Source: Betaproteobacteria bacterium
GTDB lineage: Bacteria; Pseudomonadota; Gammaproteobacteria; Burkholderiales; SG8-39
Length of the DNA: 11,292 nucleotides
Direction of reading: 5' to 3'
Assembly (NCBI GenBank): GCA_005884335.1
Contig: VBCJ01000257.1
Span: 1 to 11,292, forward strand
Part shown: piece by piece, positions 6,240 through 11,292 of the stretch
Layout of the letters: each line of letters begins with the position of its first letter
Numbering within the stretch: the first letter of the stretch is position 1
The notes under the pieces: generated by a model
What the model was told of the DNA's origin: nothing
The model's database searches: none
The model's input: the letters and a program-made list of their open reading frames with translations, nothing else
Program-made: the position numbers and the translations under genes

Positions 6240-7448
6240 TCAATGTGCTGCCCATTGCACGGTATTCAAGTCCACGCCCTCCTTGTACATCTCCCACAGA
6301 GGGGAGAGCTCGCGCAGCTTGCCGATCTTGGAGCGCAGGAGCCTGACGGCGTAGTCGATCTCCTCCTCGGTGGTGAAGCGGCCGATGGTGAAGCGGATCG
6401 AGCTGTGGGCGAGCTCGTCCGAGCGCCCGAGCGCCCGCAGGACATACGAGGGCTCGAGGCTCGCCGAAGTGCAGGCCGAGCCCGAGGACACGGCCACGTC
6501 CTTGATCCCCATGATCAGGGATTCGCCCTCGACGAAGTTGAAGCTGACGTTGAGGTTTCCCGGTATGCGCCGCTCGATGTCGCCGTTGACGTACACCTCT
6601 TCCATGTCCTCGAAGCCGGCGAGCAGCCGGTCGCGCAAGCTTCGGATGCGCTCGCTCTCCGCCGCCATCTCGAGCTTCGCGATGCGGAACGCCTCGCCCA
6701 TGCCGACGATCTGGTGGGTCGGGAGCGTCCCCGAGCGCAAACCCCGCTCGTGGCCGCCGCCGTGGATCTGCGGCTCGATGCGCACGCGCGGCTTCCTGCG
6801 CACGTACAGCGCGCCGATGCCCTTCGGGCCGTACACCTTGTGCGCGGTCACCGTCAAAAGATCCGCTTTCAGCTTCTGCAAGTCGATCGGGATCTTTCCG
6901 GCTGCCTGCACCGCGTCGCAGTGAAAGATGATGCCTTTCGTGCGGCAGATCTCGCCGATCTCGGCGACCGGCTGGATCACGCCGATCTCGTTGTTCACCA
7001 TCATCACCGACACGAGGACGGTATCGGGGTGGAGGGCGGCCTTGAATTTTTCCAGGTCGAGCAGCCCGTTTTGCTCCGGATCGAGGTAAGTCGCTTCGAA
7101 CCCCTGGCGCTCGAGCTCGCGCACCGTGTCGAGCACCGCTTTGTGCTCGGTCTTCATCGTGACGATGTGCTTGCCTTTGCCCTTGTAGAAATTCGCCGCG
7201 CCCTTGATGGCGAGGTTGTTGCCTTCGGTCGCGCCGGAAGTCCAGATGATCTCCTTCGGATCGGCATTGAGGAGCGCCGCGACGTGCTCGCGCGCCTCCT
7301 CCACCGCCTTCTCCGCCTCCCAGCCGAAAGCGTGCGACCGGCTCGCCGCGTTGCCGAACTGTTCGGTGAGGAAGGGAATCATCTTCTGCGCCACGCGTGG
7401 GTCCACCGGCGTGGTCGCGGAATAGTCGAGGTAGATCGGGAATTTCAT
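6240..7448 (-). CDS. iscS: IscS, cysteine desulfurase
   Basis: This 402-residue PLP enzyme (class V aminotransferase fold) converts cysteine to alanine and a protein persulfide, supplying sulfur to IscU and to tRNA thiolation. The PLP-binding lysine is Lys204 in TAHKVYGPKG. Cofactor-region residues His102 (TEHKAV) and Asp178/Gln181 (HCDAVQAAGK) are present, and the persulfide cysteine is Cys326 in SSGSACTSASLEPS. The C-terminal region that docks IscU is complete (ends VQWAAH). The length matches E. coli IscS (404). MKFPIYLDYSATTPVD is a typical start; there is no clear Shine-Dalgarno in the 16 bases after iscR. The neighbouring cysE would contribute to its cysteine supply. Confidence 0.98.
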   Translation of the reverse strand: MKFPIYLDYSATTPVDPRVAQKMIPFLTEQFGNAASRSHAFGWEAEKAVEEAREHVAALLNADPKEIIWTSGATEGNNLAIKGAANFYKGKGKHIVTMKTEHKAVLDTVRELERQGFEATYLDPEQNGLLDLEKFKAALHPDTVLVSVMMVNNEIGVIQPVAEIGEICRTKGIIFHCDAVQAAGKIPIDLQKLKADLLTVTAHKVYGPKGIGALYVRRKPRVRIEPQIHGGGHERGLRSGTLPTHQIVGMGEAFRIAKLEMAAESERIRSLRDRLLAGFEDMEEVYVNGDIERRIPGNLNVSFNFVEGESLIMGIKDVAVSSGSACTSASLEPSYVLRALGRSDELAHSSIRFTIGRFTTEEEIDYAVRLLRSKIGKLRELSPLWEMYKEGVDLNTVQWAAH

Positions 7449-7464
7449 GTCGTGCGCGCCCCGC

Positions 7465-7932
7465 TCAGGCCGACACCGCGGTTTCCTTGCCGCGTTTGTC
7501 CTGGAGCACGCTCACCGATTCCTTGCGCGTCGCCTGCTGCGCGACGAGGTCGGAGAGCTTCACCGAATCCAGGTACTCGTACATCTTGTCGTTGAGCTTG
7601 GCCCAAAGATCATGGGTCATGCAGCGCTGCTCGTCGTGGCAGTTTTCCTTCCCGCCGCACTGCGTCGCGTCCAGCGGCTCGTCCACCGCCGTGATGATGT
7701 CCGCGACCGATACTCTTTCGAGACCCCGCGCGAGCGTGTAGCCTCCGCCGGGCCCGCGAACGCTGTCGACCAGTGTGTGGCGCCGCAACTTGCCGAAGAG
7801 TTGTTCCAGATACGAGAGCGAGATGCTCTGCCGCTGGCTGATGCCGGCGAGCGTCACCGGACCCTTTCCGCCGTGCATGGCGAGGTCCAGCATCGCGGTC
7901 ACTGCGAATCGTCCTTTGGTCGTCAGTCTCAT
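7465..7932 (-). CDS. iscR: IscR, [2Fe-2S] Rrf2-family transcriptional regulator
   Basis: This 155-residue Rrf2 regulator represses the isc operon when it carries a [2Fe-2S] cluster. The winged helix-turn-helix starts MRLTTKGRFAVTAMLDLA, with the recognition region ISLSYLEQLFGKLR (37-50) and wing VRGPGGGYTLAR (58-69). The cluster ligands are Cys92, Cys98, Cys104 and His107 (QCGGKENCHDEQRCMTH), at the same positions as in E. coli. I start at 7932: the frame is open to 7989, but that extension would pass through the promoter -10 element and is not found in the family. It heads the operon, and an IscR-type site lies 26 bases upstream of its ATG, which suggests autorepression. Confidence 0.97.
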   Translation of the reverse strand: MRLTTKGRFAVTAMLDLAMHGGKGPVTLAGISQRQSISLSYLEQLFGKLRRHTLVDSVRGPGGGYTLARGLERVSVADIITAVDEPLDATQCGGKENCHDEQRCMTHDLWAKLNDKMYEYLDSVKLSDLVAQQATRKESVSVLQDKRGKETAVSA

Positions 7933-7958
7933 GGTTGCACCCTGTGAAGGGGTTCCGA

Positions 7959-7983
7959 ATACCCGATTGATTCGCTCAAGTAT
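7959..7983 (-). promoter_or_regulatory. IscR type 1 binding site
   Basis: These 25 bases read, on the plus strand, ATACCCGATT, then GATTC, then GCTCAAGTAT. Compared with the E. coli type 1 consensus (ATASYYGACTR-WWW-YAGTCRRSTAT), 22 of 25 positions agree, including both outer ATA/TAT ends. The site overlaps the predicted -10 element of the iscR promoter and extends downstream through the expected transcription start. Holo-IscR bound here would therefore block RNA polymerase. The consensus is from memory of the E. coli work; binding here is inference. Confidence 0.85.
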
Positions 7984-8008
7984 ACCCAATCCCGAGGGAA
8001 TTGATCAA
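7979..8008 (-). promoter_or_regulatory. Sigma-70-type promoter of iscR / isc operon
   Basis: On the minus strand TTGATC (8008-8003, 4/6 to the consensus -35) is separated by 18 bases from TATACT (7984-7979, 5/6 to the consensus -10). The -35 begins directly after the cysE stop codon. The predicted start is about 40 bases upstream of the iscR ATG. The -10 is covered by the IscR-type site. Confidence 0.75.
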
Positions 8009-8014
8009 CTATTT
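7995..8014 (-). repeat. 20-base direct repeat, copy at the 3' end of cysE
   Basis: This stretch includes the last codons and stop of cysE and the -35 of the iscR promoter. On the minus strand it reads AAATAGTTGATCAATTCCCT. It is identical at 18 of 20 positions to the copy at 8794-8813, in the same orientation. The two copies bracket cysE. Confidence 0.6.
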
Positions 8015-8752
8015 GTTGACCACCTTGGGCCCCAGGCGAAGCTGCCTTTGGGTGTCTTCGCGCTCCGTCTGAAGGTCTTCAATCTGATTCAGAATCAACT
8101 CGATACGCTTATCCATCTCGACGCTGTGATCGAGCAGGCCCTGGACCGCCTTGGCCAATGGGTCATCCTCCGCCTTGGAAGTCACGGCGTAAGCGGAGAA
8201 TCCCAGCTTCGCCGCCTTCTCCTCGCGGGTCTTGTCCTGCTCGTCGAGAATGACCCGCGCGGGGATTCCCAGCGCGGTCGCGCCGGCGGGGACGTCTTTC
8301 ACGACCACGGCGTTCGAACCGATTTTCGCGCCCTCCCCGATGACGATGGGCCCGAGCACCTTCGCCCCCGCGCCGATGACGACCCCCTGCCTGAGCGTCG
8401 GGTGGCGCTTGCCCTTGTTCCACGTTGTCCCGCCCAGCGTCACGCCGTGGTACAGGGTGCAGTCGTCCCCCAGTTCCGCGGTCTCGCCGATCACCACCCC
8501 CATGCCGTGGTCGATGAACACGCGGCGGCCGATTTTCGCGCCCGGATGAATCTCGATGCCGGTGAGAAAACGCGAGATGTGCGACACGAAGCGGGCGAGC
8601 CAGCGCATCCTGATGCGCCACAGCCCGTGCGCCAGGCGATGAATCAGGAGCGCGTGAAAACCGGGATAGCAGGTGATGACTTCCCAGGTCGAACGCGCCG
8701 CCGGGTCGCGTTCGAATACGCAGGCTATGTCTTCGCGAATTCGAGTAAACAT
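8009..8752 (-). CDS. cysE: Serine O-acetyltransferase
   Basis: This 247-residue enzyme transfers acetyl from acetyl-CoA to L-serine to give O-acetylserine, the committed step of cysteine synthesis in the cytoplasm. The N-terminal helical part (1-60) carries CYPGFHALLIHRLAHGLW. The left-handed beta-helix hexapeptide domain (about 65-170) follows, with GIEIHPGAKIGRRVFIDHGM (65-84), GETAELGDD and VTLGGTTWNKGKRHPTL. His82 corresponds to the catalytic His158 of E. coli; the partner Asp143 position is Glu67 here, as in many short CysE proteins. Beyond residue 170 a charged, coiled-coil-like tail (about 195-240) replaces the inhibitory C-terminus of the enterobacterial enzyme, so feedback control by cysteine may differ. 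It lies between trmJ and iscR and has its own promoter. No strong ribosome site precedes the ATG. Confidence 0.95.
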   Translation of the reverse strand: MFTRIREDIACVFERDPAARSTWEVITCYPGFHALLIHRLAHGLWRIRMRWLARFVSHISRFLTGIEIHPGAKIGRRVFIDHGMGVVIGETAELGDDCTLYHGVTLGGTTWNKGKRHPTLRQGVVIGAGAKVLGPIVIGEGAKIGSNAVVVKDVPAGATALGIPARVILDEQDKTREEKAAKLGFSAYAVTSKAEDDPLAKAVQGLLDHSVEMDKRIELILNQIEDLQTEREDTQRQLRLGPKVVNK

Positions 8753-8778
8753 CGGGATTCCAGAGACCGATGCCCGGC

Positions 8779-8807
8779 ATTATCGGAAACCTTAGTGAAT
8801 TGGTCAA
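8779..8807 (-). promoter_or_regulatory. Sigma-70-type promoter of cysE
   Basis: On the minus strand TTGACC (8807-8802, 5/6 to consensus) is followed after 17 bases by GATAAT (8784-8779, 5/6 to consensus). The -35 starts directly after the trmJ stop codon. The predicted start near 8772 gives a leader of about 20 bases before the cysE ATG at 8752. Confidence 0.75.
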
Positions 8808-8813
8808 CTATTT
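8794..8813 (-). repeat. 20-base direct repeat, copy at the 3' end of trmJ
   Basis: On the minus strand this reads AAATAGTTGACCAATTCACT and contains the trmJ stop codon plus the -35 of the cysE promoter. It differs from the copy at 7995-8014 at two positions. Confidence 0.6.
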
Positions 8814-9542
8814 CCTGGGTGCAGCCCTGTCGTCCCAGGCCGCGAGCATGCCCCGCAGAATGTTGACCTCCACCGTCTCCAGCCGCGCCTTCGCGAAGAG
8901 GCGCCGCAAGCGATCCATGAGCTTGCGCCGAGCGCGCGCGTGCAGATAGCCGCTCGCCCACAGGCTGCGCTCGAGATGCGCAAAGAGTTTCTCGATCTCC
9001 TCGTGGGTCGCGGACCCCTTCTTCTCGGGTACGGCGGGCGGGGCTAGCGCGGCCATGCGCAACTCGTAGGCGACCACCTGCACCGCTTGGGCGAGATTCA
9101 GGGAAGCGTATTCGGGATTGGCGGGAATGTGCGCAAGGGCGCTGCACCGCATGATTTCCTTGTTCGAGAGGCCGACGGTTTCGTTGCCGAAGACGATTGC
9201 GACCTCGTCCCTTCGCGCCGCGCTCAAGAGCTCGCGCGCCGCAGCGCGCGCATCGAGCAACGAATGCGACAGCCCGCGTGCACGCGCGCTCAAAGCCACG
9301 GAGTACGTCGTTCCGGCGAGCGCCTCCTCCAGACTCGCGCACGCGCGCGCGGACTCGAGCACATCGAGCGCGCCGGAGGCCATGGCCCGCGCCTCCGGAT
9401 GCGGGAAGCGCTTCGGCCCCACCAGGCGGAGTTGCGTGATGCCCATGGTCTTCATGGCGCGCGCCGCGGCGCCGATATTGCCGGGATGCGAAGGCCGCAG
9501 TAGAACGACGCGGATTCGAGACAGCGGGCCGCCGGCTTTCAT
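8808..9542 (-). CDS. trmJ: TrmJ, tRNA (Cm32/Um32) 2'-O-methyltransferase
   Basis: This 244-residue SPOUT-class methyltransferase uses S-adenosylmethionine to methylate the ribose of nucleotide 32 in the tRNA anticodon loop. Motif 1 is RPSHPGNIGAAARAMKTMG (16-34). The knotted cofactor-binding part has FGNETVGLSNKE (118-129) and IPANPEYASLNLAQAVQVV (139-157), both close to E. coli TrmJ. The C-terminal extension (about 170-244) is the helical region found in TrmJ but not in TrmL. The ATG at 9542 has no Shine-Dalgarno and only 52 bases separate it from the divergent suhB, so the mRNA leader must be short. In E. coli trmJ directly precedes iscR; here cysE lies between. Confidence 0.93.
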   Translation of the reverse strand: MKAGGPLSRIRVVLLRPSHPGNIGAAARAMKTMGITQLRLVGPKRFPHPEARAMASGALDVLESARACASLEEALAGTTYSVALSARARGLSHSLLDARAAARELLSAARRDEVAIVFGNETVGLSNKEIMRCSALAHIPANPEYASLNLAQAVQVVAYELRMAALAPPAVPEKKGSATHEEIEKLFAHLERSLWASGYLHARARRKLMDRLRRLFAKARLETVEVNILRGMLAAWDDRAAPRK

Positions 9543-9544
9543 AC

Positions 9545-9550
9545 TAGAAT
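9545..9550 (+). promoter_or_regulatory. Possible -10 element for suhB
   Basis: TAGAAT matches the -10 consensus at 5 of 6 positions and lies 44 bases upstream of the suhB ATG, in the 52-base region divergent from trmJ. No matching -35 is seen at 16-18 bases upstream, where the sequence is GC-rich trmJ coding DNA. This is weak evidence only. Confidence 0.3.
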
Positions 9551-9594
9551 CCCGCGTTCAGCGGCACCGCTCTTTTGAATTCCCGGACGAAAAA

Positions 9595-10392
9595 ATGCAC
9601 CCGATGCTCGGAATCGCGGTCAGGGCCGCGCGGCGGGCCGGCGCGATCATCAATCGCGCCGCGCGCGACGTGGATCTGCTGCCGGTAACACGCAAGCGGC
9701 ACAACGATTTCGTCACCGAGGTCGACAAAGCCGCCGAGCAGGCGGTCATCGAAATACTGCACCGCGCCTATCCGGACCATGCGATTCTAGCAGAGGAGTC
9801 CGGCGCCTCCGCCGGGAAAGCGGGCGAGTCCGAGTACACCTGGATCGTCGACCCGCTCGACGGCACGACCAATTTCATCCACGGCTTTCCCCAGTACGCG
9901 GTCTCGGTCGCCTTGCGGCACAAGGGCGTTCTCACGCAGGCTGTGATTTACGATCCGACTGACAACGAGTTGTTCACTGCGACGCGCGGCCGGGGCGCGT
10001 ACCTGAACGAGCGGCGCATCCGCGTCTCCAAGCGCGTGCACCTCAGCGAGGCGCTGATCGGCACCGGTTTCCCCTTTCGCGATCTCCGGAGCCTCGACGA
10101 ATATCTCGCCATGTTCCGCGAGTTCACGGTTCGCACCGCCGGCCTGCGCCGCGCGGGCGCCGCGGCCCTCGACATCGCCTACGTGGCCGCGGGAAGGCTC
10201 GACGGATTCTGGGAAATGGGCCTTTCGCCCTGGGACATGGCGGCAGGCGCCCTGCTCGTGCAGGAGGCCGGGGGCCTGGTCGGGGATTTTCGCGGCGACT
10301 CCGGCTACGTCGATTCGGGCCGCATCGTCTGCGGCAACCCGAAAATCTTCGCTCAAATGCTTCAAGTCATCGGGCCGCTTGCCGCGAAGTAG
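9595..10392 (+). CDS. suhB: SuhB, inositol-1-monophosphatase family protein
   Basis: This 265-residue Mg2+-dependent phosphatase of the inositol monophosphatase family hydrolyses inositol-1-phosphate. E. coli SuhB also joins the NusA-containing rRNA antitermination complex, a role probably independent of catalysis. The metal-binding residues are present: Glu67 in LAEESG (65-70), Asp86 and Asp89 in DPLDGTTNF (86-94), and Asp214 in SPWDMAAGALL. The length matches E. coli SuhB (267). The frame is open far upstream to 9118, antisense to trmJ, but the family begins at MHPMLGIAVRAARRAG, so the ATG at 9595 is chosen. The suhB-trmJ-isc neighbourhood is also seen in E. coli. Confidence 0.95.
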   Translation: MHPMLGIAVRAARRAGAIINRAARDVDLLPVTRKRHNDFVTEVDKAAEQAVIEILHRAYPDHAILAEESGASAGKAGESEYTWIVDPLDGTTNFIHGFPQYAVSVALRHKGVLTQAVIYDPTDNELFTATRGRGAYLNERRIRVSKRVHLSEALIGTGFPFRDLRSLDEYLAMFREFTVRTAGLRRAGAAALDIAYVAAGRLDGFWEMGLSPWDMAAGALLVQEAGGLVGDFRGDSGYVDSGRIVCGNPKIFAQMLQVIGPLAAK

Positions 10393-10409
10393 GCGTGGTT
10401 CCCCAGTCC

Positions 10410-11292
10410 ATGCACCGCCTGCTCCGCATCCTCGTCGCGGGCTCGATCCTGTGGGGCCTGCCCGCCCACGGCGCCGAGCTGCGCATCGGCCTCGCCGCGG
10501 ACGTGACCTCGATGGACCCGCACTTCCTCGGCATCGCGCCGAACATCAACATGGCCTGGCACGTATTCGACGCGCTCACCCACGTGGACGAGGACGCGCG
10601 CCTCATTCCCGGCCTCGCCCTCTCCTGGCGGGCGGTCGACGCGACGACCTGGGAGTTCAGGCTGCGACGGGGCGTGCGCTTCCACGACGGGACCGAGCTC
10701 ACGGCGGAGGACGTGCTGTTCTCGATCGAGCGCACCTTCCAGGTTCCCAACGGCCAGTTCCGGACCTTCACGCAGCGCATCGTCGGCAAAGAGGCCCTGG
10801 ACGCGCACACGCTCCGGCTGAAGACCGCGACGCCCTACGCAATGGTGCCCTACGATCTCAATTCGGTGTTCATCGTTTCGAGGAAGGCCGCGGCCCGCTC
10901 AGGGCCGGAGGATTTCGACTCGGGCAGGGCGATGATCGGCACCGGTCCTTTCAGGTTCGTGCGCTTCGCGCGCGGCGACCGCGTCGAGCTCGCCCGCAAC
11001 GACGACTATTGGGGAGCGCAGGGTGGAAAAAGCGCGGCCTGGGAGAAGGTCACTTTCCGCATCGTGCCCACGGACCCGGCGCGACTCGCCGGCCTCCTCT
11101 CCGGAGACCTCGACGCGATCGAGCAGGTCCCCACTGCGGACCTGCCGCGCATCCGCCGCGACGCCAGGCTGCAGACGGCGCAAAAGGTTTCGTGGCGCAC
11201 GATTTTCTTCCATCTCGATCAGCAGCACGAGCGTGCGCCCGGGCTCGCCGACAACGCCGGCACGCCTCTAGCGCGCAATCCCTGCCGCGACC
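10410..11292 (+). CDS. ABC transporter substrate-binding protein, family 5 (peptide/nickel type), C-terminus cut
   Basis: An open frame runs off the right edge after 294 residues; the full family length is about 500-550. An N-terminal signal peptide (about 1-21, MHRLLRILVAGSILWGLPAH then GAE) indicates export to the periplasm. The mature part follows the DppA/OppA (SBP_bac_5) pattern: LRIGLAADVTSMDPHFLG (24-41), LTHVDEDARLIPGLALSW (56-73), WEFRLRRGVRFHDGTELTAE (81-100) with DVLFSIER next, GTGPFRFV (177-184) and NDDYWG (197-202). It ends in GTPLARNPCRD, where the family normally continues into the second half. An in-frame GTG at 10395 is an alternative start; the ATG at 10410 gives the better signal peptide. 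It begins 17 bases after suhB. The ligand (dipeptide, oligopeptide or other) cannot be told. Confidence 0.92.
   Translation, partial: MHRLLRILVAGSILWGLPAHGAELRIGLAADVTSMDPHFLGIAPNINMAWHVFDALTHVDEDARLIPGLALSWRAVDATTWEFRLRRGVRFHDGTELTAEDVLFSIERTFQVPNGQFRTFTQRIVGKEALDAHTLRLKTATPYAMVPYDLNSVFIVSRKAAARSGPEDFDSGRAMIGTGPFRFVRFARGDRVELARNDDYWGAQGGKSAAWEKVTFRIVPTDPARLAGLLSGDLDAIEQVPTADLPRIRRDARLQTAQKVSWRTIFFHLDQQHERAPGLADNAGTPLARNPCRD

Noticed and set aside
6207..7595. 462-codon open frame on the plus strand
   Set aside because: Antisense shadow of iscS and the end of iscR, low-complexity composition rich in Arg, His and Leu.
7933..7989. N-terminal extension of iscR by 19 codons
   Set aside because: It would include the promoter -10 and the IscR site, and IscR proteins start at MRLTTKGR.
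8770..8780. Short palindrome ATGCC-C-GGCAT overlapping the cysE -10
   Set aside because: Arms of 5 bp with a one-base centre are common by chance in GC-rich DNA and there is no known operator to match.
9118..9594. N-terminal extension of suhB by about 159 codons
   Set aside because: It lies antisense to trmJ and the family starts at MHPMLGIAVRAAR.

Overview
The window is GC-rich, densely packed chromosomal DNA from a proteobacterium. The best guess is a betaproteobacterium (Burkholderiales/Nitrosomonadales-like), inferred from the complete ISC operon, a short CysE of about 250 residues next to trmJ and suhB, and codon usage dominated by G/C third positions. There are no RNA genes, insertion sequences, phage genes or CRISPR arrays. 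The content is largely core metabolism.

Layout. Positions 1-281 (minus) hold the N-terminal part of a small multi-pass membrane protein that runs off the left edge. After a 227-base divergent intergenic region with no recognisable element come three plus-strand genes: a class I nitronate monooxygenase-like flavoprotein (509-1546), a TMEM175/DUF1211-family membrane protein (1579-2163) and an unrecognised 88-residue protein (2169-2435). These converge on the 3' end of the ISC operon with only 20 bases between them.

The core is the minus-strand iron-sulfur cluster assembly operon. Read in its own direction it is iscR-iscS-iscU-iscA-hscB-hscA-fdx-iscX (7932 down to 2456), complete, with the diagnostic residues intact in every protein. 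IscS takes sulfur from cysteine, IscU is the scaffold, IscA is an A-type carrier, HscB/HscA drive cluster release from IscU, Fdx supplies electrons, IscX modulates IscS, and IscR is the [2Fe-2S] sensor repressor. A good sigma-70 promoter upstream of iscR carries a 25-base IscR type-1-like site over its -10 element. Between iscA and hscB lie two tandem hairpins; the second has the form of an intrinsic terminator. This suggests that the iscRSUA and hscBA-fdx-iscX halves are expressed at different levels.

Upstream of iscR on the same strand are cysE (serine O-acetyltransferase) and trmJ (tRNA position-32 2'-O-methyltransferase). cysE has its own sigma-70-like promoter. The -35 regions of the cysE and iscR promoters both abut the stop codon of the preceding gene and lie in a 20-base direct repeat (18/20 identical) that brackets cysE exactly. 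This hints that cysE was inserted into an ancestral trmJ-iscR junction. CysE feeds the cysteine that IscS consumes, so the neighbourhood makes metabolic sense.

Divergent from trmJ, suhB (9595-10392, plus) encodes an inositol-monophosphatase-family protein. It is followed 17 bases later by the N-terminal 294 residues of a family 5 (peptide/nickel-type) ABC transporter substrate-binding protein cut by the right edge.

I found no convincing undescribed system. The items most worth a second look are the terminator inside the isc operon, the repeat bracketing cysE, and the unrecognised 88-residue gene.
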